In this document: in pieces, positions 17,440 to 25,482 of the stretch | Layout of the letters: each line of letters begins with the position of its first letter | Numbering within the stretch: the first letter of the stretch is position 1 | Assembly: GCA_038064775.1 (NCBI GenBank) | Contig: JBBTSG010000006.1 | Span: forward strand, 62,001 to 126,000 | Direction: 5' to 3' | DNA from: JBBTSG01 sp038064775 | GTDB lineage: Bacteria > Patescibacteriota > Minisyncoccia > UBA6257 > GWB1-50-10 | DNA: 64,000 bases | Position numbers and translations under genes: made by a program | Notes under the pieces: generated by a model | Databases searched by the model: none | What the model was told of the DNA's origin: nothing | The model's input: only the letters and a program-made list of their open reading frames with translations

Positions 17440-18909
17440 TTATTTTTTTGGTGTTTTCCAAAAACCCAATCGGAAACGACCGCCCAACATTAGCCGCGTT
17501 TCAGCTTCAAGCGCGGGCAAACTGCCAAAAAGTAAAATTGTTGCCGGCGTTAAAAGCCACTGCAAAAAGTAGATGAAATAAAATTTTATGCTGAAACCTT
17601 TGAGTCGCGGCAAAAGAATTAGAATGCTAAGCCAAGCCGAAACAATAATACCGATAACACTAAAGTTCATTAAAAAGCCTGTCACTCGCGGCAGATTATA
17701 AGAAAAAACGCTTCGGTTAAATTCCGCGCCGCCCAAAAGCACTGGTAAAAAACCGAAAAGAAAAATAATAAAAGAACTAGCTGCCCAAGAAAAAGAACCT
17801 TCAAAAAGCACAAAAACCCACAAAATTTTTCTGCGAAACGAAATCATTTTATTATTTAAAAAATTGCTGAAAACATAAGCAATATTCTCTACTCCCCACG
17901 CCCAACGTCGCTGTTGTTTGTAAAGATTTTGCATGGCTTTCATAAAACTTCCTCCGGAAACCGCGTCCATATAAATCGGGTAATAAAGCGGCACTGAACG
18001 CCAATCGCCTTTATAGTGGAGAAAACATTGGAAAAAAATCCTTGAATCTTCTGAAACAATATTGACGTTCCAAAAACCGACTTCGTGAAGAGCTTGAAGC
18101 GGCATACTGTGCGAAGAAAAAGTTATTAATTGTTCTGGGCGAGCTTGCTGCATAAATTGCCAGAAAGTCGAAGTAAAAGCGATAAGCCGGGCAAAAGGCG
18201 AAACATCGTGAATATTATTTATGAAAAGTGGAACGGGCTGAAAACTCGAGCGATTGCCTTTCTCTGAACTAAAAAATTGATAAGTGAGAATAGCAAAATA
18301 ATCGCCTCCCGGCCTTGTGTCAATATCAAAAACCGAAACCAAAACATTTTGAAAATTTAAATTTTTTGGCTCAATTATTGTTCTAATCGCTTCTTTCGCC
18401 GCCCAAGTTTCGTTTGAGCCCTTGCCCGGCAATTCCCCCGGCAGATTTTGCGGATGTTTTGTCACTAAAAATCCGCCGAACTCTTTTTTAAATTCTTCTT
18501 CAATTTTTAAAGCTACGCGCGCGTCTTCTTTAAAACCGCGCTCTTCGGTTGCAAGCACAACAAATAATTTATCTTTGGGATAATTGGCTTTCACCAAACT
18601 TAAAAAACTTTCCCGGACAAGATCGTAGGATTCCTGATACATTGGGAAAATAATAAGGTGGCGAATATTGCTCCAAGCTAAATTTGAAGATTGAAGTTTA
18701 GTGAGCCAGTCAATTTTCAAATTCGCCCGCAACTTCAAAAAAGAAAAACGGAGATGGAGCAAAAGATAAAGTGTCCGCAAAAGCCAAAAAAGATCGTAAA
18801 GCACAATAAAAATCGCGACCGTAAGCGGCGTAAGATATGACAAAATAACAAGCGTTATAAGAACAAGCCAAACCGTAAGCCCCGGTAAAATTTCAAAAAA
18901 CCGGTACAT
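17440..18909 (-). CDS. Membrane glycosyltransferase, GT2 family
   Basis: 489 residues: two N-terminal helices, a GT-A catalytic domain and about four C-terminal helices. Motifs: nucleotide-sugar region IIFPMYQESYD, metal site DIDTRPGGDY, acceptor-site SEDSRIFFQ and product site QQRRWAWG, which is the Q/RxxRW signature of processive GT2 enzymes. It would build or extend a surface polysaccharide at the inner face of the membrane. Starts 9 nt after doxX; recO follows. Confidence 0.88.
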   Translation of the reverse strand: MYRFFEILPGLTVWLVLITLVILSYLTPLTVAIFIVLYDLFWLLRTLYLLLHLRFSFLKLRANLKIDWLTKLQSSNLAWSNIRHLIIFPMYQESYDLVRESFLSLVKANYPKDKLFVVLATEERGFKEDARVALKIEEEFKKEFGGFLVTKHPQNLPGELPGKGSNETWAAKEAIRTIIEPKNLNFQNVLVSVFDIDTRPGGDYFAILTYQFFSSEKGNRSSFQPVPLFINNIHDVSPFARLIAFTSTFWQFMQQARPEQLITFSSHSMPLQALHEVGFWNVNIVSEDSRIFFQCFLHYKGDWRSVPLYYPIYMDAVSGGSFMKAMQNLYKQQRRWAWGVENIAYVFSNFLNNKMISFRRKILWVFVLFEGSFSWAASSFIIFLFGFLPVLLGGAEFNRSVFSYNLPRVTGFLMNFSVIGIIVSAWLSILILLPRLKGFSIKFYFIYFLQWLLTPATILLFGSLPALEAETRLMLGGRFRLGFWKTPKK

Positions 18910-18918
18910 ATTTTTACC

Positions 18919-19320
18919 TTAGTAAAGAATTAGGCCTAGAAAATGATCGATTGAATAGCCGCCCGCGCCCAAAGTGGCTAATGCGAGCGCGGAGGCAAGA
19001 ATTAACAAATCAAATTCGTAGCCACCAACTAATCCTTTTCGCCAATTCAGTTTTATAATTATCACGATAAATTCGATCGCGACGATAAACGCGAAAATTT
19101 GCGTGAGAAAACCGAAAATTAGAAAAATTCCGCCGACAAATTCCGTAAGCGCCACAACCGTTGCCCAAAACATCCCGAGCTTAAAAATTTTGCCTATCCA
19201 TTCGGCGGTGCCGCGCAAATTTTTAATTTTTGGCCAACCGTGGGCGATAAGAATCAAGCCCAAAACTAACCGTAAAACAAAAATTCCCCAATCACTAAAA
19301 ACAAATAAAAAGTTGATCAT
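18919..19320 (-). CDS. DoxX-family membrane protein
   Basis: 133 residues with four membrane helices. The N-terminal VLRLVLGLILIAHGWPKI and the middle TEFVGGIFLIFGFLTQ fit the DoxX family, whose biochemical role is unsettled. A TATAAT box at 19329-19334 ends 8 nt before the ATG with no recognisable -35, so the message is probably leaderless. It appears to head the doxX-GT2-recO-DUF11-glyS run, whose later genes are 2-22 nt apart. Confidence 0.87.
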   Translation of the reverse strand: MINFLFVFSDWGIFVLRLVLGLILIAHGWPKIKNLRGTAEWIGKIFKLGMFWATVVALTEFVGGIFLIFGFLTQIFAFIVAIEFIVIIIKLNWRKGLVGGYEFDLLILASALALATLGAGGYSIDHFLGLILY

Positions 19321-19354
19321 TTGGTTACATTATAGCCAAATTTTGGCAAAAAAA

Positions 19355-19389
19355 AAGCGCCGATATCAATTATTTAATTATCGGCGCTT
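19355..19389 (-). terminator. Terminator of a gene lost in the assembly gap
   Basis: An 11-bp stem AAGCGCCGATA/TATCGGCGCTT followed by a long T run on the minus strand. The gene or RNA it ends would lie at 19390 and beyond and is cut by the N gap. Minus-strand frames between 19390 and 19478 give only short tails that I cannot assign. Confidence 0.8.
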
Positions 19390-19478
19390 TAGAGCTCTCG
19401 TTACGCTTTGGATTGAACCTTAGGCGGCTACCTGGAGAATTTGAATTGCTCTTTGGTTCGCCTCGCGCCGGCTCGTAA

Positions 19479-19578
19479 NNNNNNNNNNNNNNNNNNNNNN
19501 NNNNNNNNNNNNNNNNNNNNNNNNNNNNNNNNNNNNNNNNNNNNNNNNNNNNNNNNNNNNNNNNNNNNNNNNNNNNNN
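19479..19578. other. Assembly gap of 100 N
   Basis: Exactly 100 N, the usual placeholder for a scaffold join of unknown length. Missing sequence belongs to a minus-strand transcription unit upstream of the terminator at 19355-19389. Confidence 0.98.
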
Positions 19579-19584
19579 ATATAT

Positions 19585-19613
19585 TTGTCAAGTCCGAATT
19601 TTTCGGTTAAAAT
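19585..19613 (+). promoter_or_regulatory. tsaD promoter
   Basis: TTGTCA (19585-19590), 17-nt spacer, TAAAAT (19608-19613). The ATG is 12 nt after the -10, leaving a leader of about 5 nt. Confidence 0.7.
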
Positions 19614-19625
19614 GAACGAATATTT

Positions 19626-20762
19626 ATGCGAATTTTGGCTATAGAAACTAGTTGTGATGAGACAGCAATGGCAATTTTGGAAGCGACCGGCGGCCTTAAA
19701 TCACCGCGGTTCAAAGTTTTAAAAAATGTTGTTTCATCACAGATTGAAACTCATCGGCAATGGGGTGGCGTGGTGCCCAATCTCGCGAAGCGTGAACACT
19801 TAAAAAACTTGCCGATTGTTTTTGAGGAAACCGTCGGTAAAAATCCGAAATTATTTAAACCTGATATTCTCTCGGTAACGGTTGGCCCCGGCCTTGAACC
19901 GTGTCTTTGGACTGGTATTGAATTTGCAAAAATAATCAGAAAAAAATACTTTCCGAAGGCGAAATTCATTGGCGTAAACCATATGGAAGGACATCTTTAT
20001 TCAAACCTTATTCAAAATAAAAAAATATCATTTCCGGCTGTGGCGCTTATAGTTTCGGGCGGCCACACGATTATTGCCGCTCTCAAATCACTAACTGAAT
20101 GGAAAAAAATCGGCGAGACGCGTGATGATGCTGTCGGCGAATGCTTTGATAAGGTTGGACGAATGCTAAATCTTCCGTTTCCGGGCGGCCCGGAAATTGA
20201 AAAAATGGCGAAAAATGGCAATCCAACCGCCATAAATTTTCCCCGCCCGATGATTAATTCCAAAGATTACGACTTCAGTTTTTCCGGCCTCAAAACTTCA
20301 GTGCTCTATTATATGCGCGACTCGCGCCAGCTTCTCTCGAAAAACGCGGTCGTTTTGCCCCAGCGAGACAAAACGCCGCTTGACTCTCGGCCTCGCTCGT
20401 CCGCCCAGAGCGGACACCCTGCCCGCTCGGCCTCCGAGACATTTTCTCGAAAAGCCGCCGCGAGTATTCCTGATATTTGCGCTAGTTTTCAAAAAGCCGC
20501 TGTTGACGTCCTTGTCGCAAAAACCGCGCGGGCAACGCTCGCCTGCGGCGCAAAGTCAATTTTGCTCGCGGGCGGAGTAGCCGCGAACGGCTACTTGCGG
20601 AAAGAATTAGCGGCTCAAGCAAAAAAAATCCGCGCCGAATTTTTCGCGCCGGATATGGCTTATAACACCGATAACGCCGCGATGATCGGCGCCGCCGCCT
20701 ACATTTCCTACTCCCTAAAAAAGAATCGGAAAATAACCGCGAATTCTAATTTGAATCTCTAA
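19626..20762 (+). CDS. tsaD: tRNA threonylcarbamoyladenosine transferase TsaD with in-frame insertion
   Basis: 378 residues, ASKHA fold. TsaD transfers the threonylcarbamoyl group to A37 of ANN-decoding tRNAs. Visible: ETSCDET, metal ligands H119 and H123 in VNHMEGH, VSGGHT, the GECFDKVGRMLNLPFPGG loop, LLAGGVAANGYLR and the last metal Asp in AYNTDNAAM. Between FSGLKTSVLYYM and DICASFQKA, adjoining in homologues, about 50 residues are inserted (about 231-280), including TPLDSRPRSS and ARSASETFS. The DNA of this part matches the element in nifS. The frame is kept and all key residues remain. Confidence 0.95.
   Translation: MRILAIETSCDETAMAILEATGGLKSPRFKVLKNVVSSQIETHRQWGGVVPNLAKREHLKNLPIVFEETVGKNPKLFKPDILSVTVGPGLEPCLWTGIEFAKIIRKKYFPKAKFIGVNHMEGHLYSNLIQNKKISFPAVALIVSGGHTIIAALKSLTEWKKIGETRDDAVGECFDKVGRMLNLPFPGGPEIEKMAKNGNPTAINFPRPMINSKDYDFSFSGLKTSVLYYMRDSRQLLSKNAVVLPQRDKTPLDSRPRSSAQSGHPARSASETFSRKAAASIPDICASFQKAAVDVLVAKTARATLACGAKSILLAGGVAANGYLRKELAAQAKKIRAEFFAPDMAYNTDNAAMIGAAAYISYSLKKNRKITANSNLNL
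20363..20450 (+). repeat. In-frame repeat element in tsaD (LDSRPRSS family)
   Basis: GC-rich stretch with CGCTTGACTCTCG, a central hairpin GTCCGC/GCGGAC and TGCCCGCTCGG...CCGAGACA. It aligns with the nifS element (9952-10043) except that the central hairpin has a different sequence but is still a hairpin. Confidence 0.85.
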
Positions 20763-20834
20763 ATAATTTTACTTTTAATTCGAAAGGGTTATTATGGTAA
20801 AAGCTGATTATTTAAAAATTGGAAAGGAAAAATT

Positions 20835-21308
20835 ATGATGGATTTGGAACAAGTGAGTTTAGTCGTTAAAATAACTAGGAAAATTAAAAAGTTTTTAAAG
20901 CAACTTTCGTCAATAATTGAGGAAAAAATTTCGCGGCGGCCACAAGTTGAAAACATAAAATTCATCGTCGCTTTCAACAATTTTCGATTATTGAATAGCG
21001 GTCAAATACTGGAATTTGAAGGAGCTAACGATCTCGTGCCATTCTTAAAAACTCTTGATGAAGATGAGGGCGGCTGGGGATTCCGAATTGAATCGAATAA
21101 CCCGAAAATTAGTTGCCCAATCGCGAAACCTGAAGATATTTTTGGCCATCTTCAATTAGCGATTAACCAAACTGACAGTATAACTATAGAAAACATGCGA
21201 CGGCAATTTAGCCGGCCCTACGGAACAATCACGCTTCAAATTGAGCCAGAAACTCATCTTTCACTGGATTTTTTACAAACAAATTATCCCAAATTCAATT
21301 TAAATTAA
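20835..21308 (+). CDS. Hypothetical protein
   Basis: 157 residues, soluble, not recognised. The N-terminal 35 residues are basic and helical (KITRKIKKFLKQL), followed by a mixed alpha/beta part with EGGWGFRIESNN and TITLQIEPETHLSLDF. AAAGGA precedes the ATG by 6 nt. A possible promoter lies at about 20768-20795 (TTTACT, 16 nt, TATTAT). A good terminator follows, so this is a single-gene unit. Confidence 0.65.
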   Translation: MMDLEQVSLVVKITRKIKKFLKQLSSIIEEKISRRPQVENIKFIVAFNNFRLLNSGQILEFEGANDLVPFLKTLDEDEGGWGFRIESNNPKISCPIAKPEDIFGHLQLAINQTDSITIENMRRQFSRPYGTITLQIEPETHLSLDFLQTNYPKFNLN

Positions 21309-21342
21309 AAACCGTTCCGAGTTTATTAAGGGGCGGTTTTTT
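21308..21342 (+). terminator. Terminator after the 20835-21308 gene
   Basis: AAAACCGTTCC pairs with GGGGCGGTTTT (two G-U pairs), followed by a T tract. Confidence 0.8.
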
Positions 21343-21378
21343 GTATAAGCATAAGTTGGTTGTGGATAAGAAGTGGCT

Positions 21379-21433
21379 ATTGACAACAAGCTATTTGCTT
21401 GCTAAAGTGTAAGTCCTACCTCTAAAAGGTAGG
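21379..21433 (+). promoter_or_regulatory. Promoter and leader hairpin of the small secreted protein gene
   Basis: TTGACA, 17-nt spacer, TAAAGT (within 21379-21407), then a leader of about 75 nt holding the hairpin CCTACCT/AGGTAGG (about 21415-21433). Confidence 0.65.
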
Positions 21434-21489
21434 GTATGTACCTTACTAATTCACCGTTTCCATAAATATTACAAGAAAGGGATTCTCCT

Positions 21490-21795
21490 ATGAAGAGATC
21501 CATTTTTATATCGTTAACTGTCTTTCTTGTCATCGCGTTGACTGTAAGTTTGGTCGCTGCGCCAAAAGACCGGGCGGCTCCAGTTTTACAGTCGCCGACT
21601 CTCTCGAATAGCAGCCAGTTCGACCAGCTCTACACTCCGGCCCGCGGCAGTCCTCAAGCGGTTATCCTGCAAAACAAAAATGATTTGCCGCCTACATCTT
21701 ATACGCTTCGAGTGATGAAAATAGAACAAAGAGCTACACGAGCTCGCAACGGCACTCATTCCCGTTCTTCGCCAGCTTTAATTAACACCACTTAA
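21490..21795 (+). CDS. Small secreted protein of unknown function
   Basis: 101 residues. Residues 1-24 form a signal peptide (FISLTVFLVIALTVSLVAA); the mature part is short, basic and Ser/Pro/Arg-rich without Cys and without a recognised domain. AAAGGG lies 8 nt before the ATG. A consensus promoter, a leader hairpin and a strong terminator make it a stand-alone gene, probably well expressed. What it does outside the cell is not known. Confidence 0.65.
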   Translation: MKRSIFISLTVFLVIALTVSLVAAPKDRAAPVLQSPTLSNSSQFDQLYTPARGSPQAVILQNKNDLPPTSYTLRVMKIEQRATRARNGTHSRSSPALINTT

Positions 21796-21885
21796 AACGA
21801 TTTAGTAATCCAAACAGATTCACAAGAGTAATAGATGGAAACAAAGCTGTCGCTTGAAAAAGCGGATGGCGCATTAATTTGCTCA

Positions 21886-21921
21886 AGAGGCGATTCTTCA
21901 ATAGATCGCCTCTTTTTTTTC
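21886..21921 (+). terminator. Terminator after the small secreted protein gene
   Basis: AGAGGCGAT pairs with ATCGCCTCT, followed by eight T. Confidence 0.85.
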
Positions 21922-21934
21922 GGAAAAATTTTGT

Positions 21935-21963
21935 TTTACAAGCAATTTTGCCGGCGATATAAT
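21935..21963 (+). promoter_or_regulatory. valS promoter
   Basis: TTTACA (21935-21940), 17-nt spacer, TATAAT (21958-21963). The predicted leader is about 55 nt and carries one arm of a 14-bp inverted repeat. Confidence 0.65.
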
Positions 21964-21988
21964 TCATTTTGATGTTCAATAAAGTTTA

Positions 21989-22088
21989 CCCCCACGCCAA
22001 AACATTAATCTAAAAATTATTCTAATGACTAAAAACTTTCAAAAATTACCGAATAAAGGCGAGACGCAATTCTCTTTTGGCGTGGGGG
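21989..22088 (+). promoter_or_regulatory. 14-bp inverted repeat spanning the valS start
   Basis: CCCCCACGCCAAAA (21989-22002) in the leader is the exact reverse complement of TTTTGGCGTGGGGG (22075-22088) inside codons 17-22. Pairing would loop out 72 nt with the start codon. Confidence 0.5.
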
Positions 22089-24250
22089 CGTACGATCCGA
22101 AACTGGTTGAAGAAAAAATCTACTCTATCTGGGAAAAATCCGGTTTTTTTAATCCGGATAACCTGCCTGCGCAGGCGGGTTTACCGAAGGCAAAAGAATT
22201 CTTCGGCAAAGCTCAAGACAAGAATTATATTATTTATATGCCTCTGCCGAACGTAACCGGCACTTTGCACATGGGGCATTTATTAAATAACACTCTTCAA
22301 GATGTTTTAATCCGTTATGAAAGAATGCGCGGCAAACGCGCTCTTTATTTGCCCGGCACCGATCACGCCGGCATCGCCACGCAATTTGTCGTTGAAAAAG
22401 AATTGAAAAAAGAAGGAATAAACCGATGGGATTTGGGACGCGAAAAATTCATTGCTCGCGTTTGGGAATGGAAAAATAAATACGGCGATTTGATTTTTAA
22501 CCAGCTCCGAAAAATTGGCGTCTCGGCTGATTGGTCGCGCGCCCGTTTCACGATGGATCAAGCTTACAGTGACGATATTCTGAAAACCTTTGTTCATTAC
22601 TACGAAAAAGGTTGGGTTTATCAGGGCTTACGGACAGTTAATTGGTGTCCACGTTGCGGCACATCGCTATCCGAACTTGAACTTGAATACGCGGACGAAA
22701 AAACCACGCTCTATTACATAAAATACGGCTCATTTACTTTAGCGACCACTAGGCCAGAGACAAAATTCGGCGACACAGCACTCGCGGTAAATCCGAAAGA
22801 CGAGCGATATAAAAAATATATTGGCGAAACAATTGAAGTTGATTCTCTTTCAACAGACGGTGAGCTTGAAAAACCGGAAATCAAAAAAATAAAACTCCAA
22901 ATTGTCGGCGATGATGTGGTTGATATTGAATTTGGCACCGGCGTTGTGAAGGTGACGCCTGCTCACGATATTCTTGATTTTGAAATCGGCGAACGCCACA
23001 AACTACCAATGATTCAAGTGATTAACGAACGCGGCCGAATGAATGAAAGCGCGGGCAAATATGCCGGATTAAAAACAACGGAGGCACGGAAAAAAATCGT
23101 GGAAGACATGAAAAGTGTCGGTCTTTTAGTAAAAGAAGAGTTGTACGACCATCGCATCGCTAAATGCTACCGTTGCAACACGGTGATTGAGCCAATCCCC
23201 TCAAAACAATGGTTTTTAAAAATGAAGGAGCTCGCAAAATTGGCAAAAAAAGCTGTGGAGAATGGCAAGGTAGAAATTTTACCGAAAAATTTTGAAAAAC
23301 CGTATTTTGATTGGCTCGAAAATATCCGCGACTGGACCATTTCCCGCCAAATTTGGTGGGGACATCAGTTACCGGTTTATTATTGTAAGTGCGCCGATTG
23401 CGATCACGCTATTGTTTCGCTTGAACAACCGAAAAGTAAATGTCCGAAATGTGATTGCAAAGAATACCGCCGAAGCGAGGAAGTTTTGGACACGTGGTTT
23501 TCTTCCGCTCTTTGGCCTTTCGCCGGTTTGTCGGCAAGCGACCTAAAAAATTATTATCCCGGAAACGCTTTAATCACTGCTCGCGATATTTTGAATTTGT
23601 GGGTCGCCCGGATGATTTTCTCAGGGCTAGAATTTCAGGGTAAATTGCCGTTCAGCAAAGTTTTTATCCACGGCACAATTCTTACAAAAGAGGGAAAGCG
23701 AATGTCAAAAAGCTTGGGCACGGGCGTTGATCCGTTAAAATACATTAATGAATACGGCGCGGACGCCACCCGCTTCGGTATTATCTGGCAGGCAAACGGC
23801 CAAGACATTCATTGGGACGAAACGTCGATCACCGCTGGCCGGAAATTCTGCAACAAAATTTGGAACGCGAGCAAATTTGTTTTAAGTAATGTTTCCGAAA
23901 TGGGAAAAATAGAAAAATTCAAACCAACAACCGAAGCTGATAAAAAAATAATCGCGGCGCTAGAAAAAATAAAAATCAGTTCCGGTAAAAATATAGAAAC
24001 TTTTAATTTTAGCGAGGCGCTTCATGAGATTTACGATTTTTTCTGGCATGATTTTTGCGACGAATATCTGGAAATCGCGAAAAGTCAGCTCGCGGAGAAA
24101 AAAACAGTCGAAACAACCAAGAAAATTCTTTCTTACGCTATTTTTGAATCGTTGAAAATTATTCATCCTTTCATGCCTTTCGTAACAGAGGAAATTTATG
24201 GAATTTTGCCGATCGCGGGTAGAAAACTTTTAATGATCGAAAAATTATGA
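22025..24250 (+). CDS. valS: Valyl-tRNA synthetase, short form
   Basis: 741 residues, class I synthetase. HIGH motif in PLPNVTGTLHMGHL, KMSKS in GKRMSKSLG, editing-domain TTRPET and HAIVSLEQ-type region, a zinc-like CxxC pair, and the anticodon domain ending HPFMPFVTEEIY. It stops about 16 residues later, so the C-terminal coiled-coil arm of most bacterial ValRS is absent. A repeat near the N-terminus (22161-22180) adds LPAQAG. The stop overlaps the prsW start as ATGA. Confidence 0.95.
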   Translation: MTKNFQKLPNKGETQFSFGVGAYDPKLVEEKIYSIWEKSGFFNPDNLPAQAGLPKAKEFFGKAQDKNYIIYMPLPNVTGTLHMGHLLNNTLQDVLIRYERMRGKRALYLPGTDHAGIATQFVVEKELKKEGINRWDLGREKFIARVWEWKNKYGDLIFNQLRKIGVSADWSRARFTMDQAYSDDILKTFVHYYEKGWVYQGLRTVNWCPRCGTSLSELELEYADEKTTLYYIKYGSFTLATTRPETKFGDTALAVNPKDERYKKYIGETIEVDSLSTDGELEKPEIKKIKLQIVGDDVVDIEFGTGVVKVTPAHDILDFEIGERHKLPMIQVINERGRMNESAGKYAGLKTTEARKKIVEDMKSVGLLVKEELYDHRIAKCYRCNTVIEPIPSKQWFLKMKELAKLAKKAVENGKVEILPKNFEKPYFDWLENIRDWTISRQIWWGHQLPVYYCKCADCDHAIVSLEQPKSKCPKCDCKEYRRSEEVLDTWFSSALWPFAGLSASDLKNYYPGNALITARDILNLWVARMIFSGLEFQGKLPFSKVFIHGTILTKEGKRMSKSLGTGVDPLKYINEYGADATRFGIIWQANGQDIHWDETSITAGRKFCNKIWNASKFVLSNVSEMGKIEKFKPTTEADKKIIAALEKIKISSGKNIETFNFSEALHEIYDFFWHDFCDEYLEIAKSQLAEKKTVETTKKILSYAIFESLKIIHPFMPFVTEEIYGILPIAGRKLLMIEKL
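22161..22180. repeat. In-frame near-palindrome in valS (CCTGCC family)
   Basis: ACCTGCCTGCGCAGGCGGGT, a 20-bp palindrome with one mismatched pair, encodes LPAQAG in a loop before the catalytic domain of ValS. Confidence 0.75.
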
Positions 24251-24978
24251 TTTTTCTCTATGTCTTTTTTCTAATTATAGCGACAATACTTCCGGCTATT
24301 ATTTGGCTTATGCTTTTTTTAAAAGAGGATCTTCATCCAGAACCAAAACGGTTGATTATCTATACTTTTTGCATTGGCGTGCTTGTTAGTTTACCCGTGC
24401 TTCTACTCCAATTAAGTTACCAAAAGTGGTTGGGAAGCGATCAAAGCAAAATTCTCTTGCTTGTTATCGGCTTGGCCTTGATTGAAGAAGTTTTCAAGTT
24501 TTTTGCCGCTTATTTTTCGGTCCATAACGACCCAGCCTTTGACGAGCCAATTGACGCAATGATTTACATGATTGCGGCCGCACTCGGTTTCGCCACGATT
24601 GAAAATTTTCTTGTGATTTCAAACACTCTGAATTTTGCCCAGCCGTTTTTCTCAACCACTGTTAATTCCATTCAAACGATGGCGCTTCGCTTTGTAGGCG
24701 CTACCCTTCTTCATACCCTCACTTCCGGCCTTATCGGTTATTACTGGGCGAAAAGCCGCTTGGTAAAACACGGACCTGCCTTAATAATCCAGGGGTTTGT
24801 CTACGCTACTTTAATCCACGCTATTTTCAATTTTCTTGTTCTCCGATTCCAATCAAATAGTTTGATTTACCCGAGTATTTTTCTAGTCTTTATCCTTTTC
24901 TTTCTTCTTCATGATTTTGAAAAAATAAAAGCGGCGCCGCCTGCCGCAAATGATTCAACTTCGGTTGATTTGGTATAA
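24247..24978 (+). CDS. PrsW-family intramembrane metalloprotease
   Basis: 243 residues, about eight membrane helices. The family motifs are present: KEDLHPEPKRL after the first helices, LIEEVFKF, the ATIEN glutamate/asparagine pair and histidines in LLHTLTSG and LIHAIFN, which would hold a metal within the membrane. In Bacillus PrsW cleaves an anti-sigma factor; no anti-sigma gene is seen here, so the substrate is unknown. Translationally coupled to valS through an ATGA overlap. Confidence 0.85.
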   Translation: MIFLYVFFLIIATILPAIIWLMLFLKEDLHPEPKRLIIYTFCIGVLVSLPVLLLQLSYQKWLGSDQSKILLLVIGLALIEEVFKFFAAYFSVHNDPAFDEPIDAMIYMIAAALGFATIENFLVISNTLNFAQPFFSTTVNSIQTMALRFVGATLLHTLTSGLIGYYWAKSRLVKHGPALIIQGFVYATLIHAIFNFLVLRFQSNSLIYPSIFLVFILFFLLHDFEKIKAAPPAANDSTSVDLV

Positions 24979-24979
24979 T
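24974..24979 (+). promoter_or_regulatory. Extended -10 promoter of hsp20
   Basis: TGG directly followed by TATAAT, 6 nt before the ATG, inside the end of prsW. The message is predicted to start at or next to the ATG. Confidence 0.6.
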
Positions 24980-24985
24980 AAATTT

Positions 24986-25441
24986 ATGTTAGAAAACGAC
25001 AAAGAAAAAGATAATGTTTTTTTCGGACTCGCCAAAGCAAAAACAGAAACGGCGAAATCTATAAAAATTGAGACAGACGATAAAGTTATTGACGAACCGC
25101 AAGATGAAAGTGAAGGTCAACTCACGGTTGATGTCTATCAGGACAAAAACAATATTGTTGTTCAATCAACAGTTGCGGGCGTAAATGACGATGATTTAGA
25201 AGTTAATGTTACGACCGAATCAGTAACAATTCGCGGCAAACGAGAAAAAATAGAAGCGATTGAGGAGAAAGATTATTTTTATCAGGAGTGTTTTTGGGGA
25301 AAATTTTCCCGCTCAATAATTTTGCCGCAGGAAGTTGATCCGGAAAAATCAACGGCGATTGTAAAAAACGGCGTGCTCGTTGTGCGAATGCCGAAACTCG
25401 ACCGGAAAAAAGCGAAAAAACTGAAAGTAAAAAGCACTTAA
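24986..25441 (+). CDS. Small heat-shock protein, Hsp20/alpha-crystallin family
   Basis: 151 residues from the ATG at 24986, chosen because TATAAT sits 6 nt upstream; an earlier in-frame start would overlap prsW. The alpha-crystallin domain runs from about 45 (LTVDVYQDKNNIVVQSTVAGV) to 140, with the conserved GVLVVRMPK end. Sequence around FYQECFWGKFSRSIILP is typical. It would hold unfolding proteins, alongside ClpB. Own terminator downstream. Confidence 0.92.
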   Translation: MLENDKEKDNVFFGLAKAKTETAKSIKIETDDKVIDEPQDESEGQLTVDVYQDKNNIVVQSTVAGVNDDDLEVNVTTESVTIRGKREKIEAIEEKDYFYQECFWGKFSRSIILPQEVDPEKSTAIVKNGVLVVRMPKLDRKKAKKLKVKST

Positions 25442-25446
25442 AAAAT

Positions 25447-25468
25447 AAAGCCCCGTTAGGGGCTTTTT
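25447..25468 (+). terminator. Terminator after hsp20
   Basis: AAAGCCCC/GGGGCTTT with a 4-nt loop and a T tract. Confidence 0.85.
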
Positions 25469-25482
25469 GCTGGCGAAAAAAC

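Noticed and set aside
19390..19478. Possible tmRNA tag reading (ending VAA-stop) before the terminator
   Set aside because: Only about 30 bases separate the putative tag stop from the terminator, leaving no room for the 3' tRNA-like part of a tmRNA.
21795..21900. Frame starting near 21833 downstream of the small secreted protein
   Set aside because: It runs through the terminator hairpin and its T tract and has no ribosome site.
24247..24250. Recoded TGA (glycine) as in Absconditabacteria/Gracilibacteria
   Set aside because: TGA ends valS, the SPFH gene and the MBL gene exactly at the next gene's start, and no conserved frame needs TGA read as sense.
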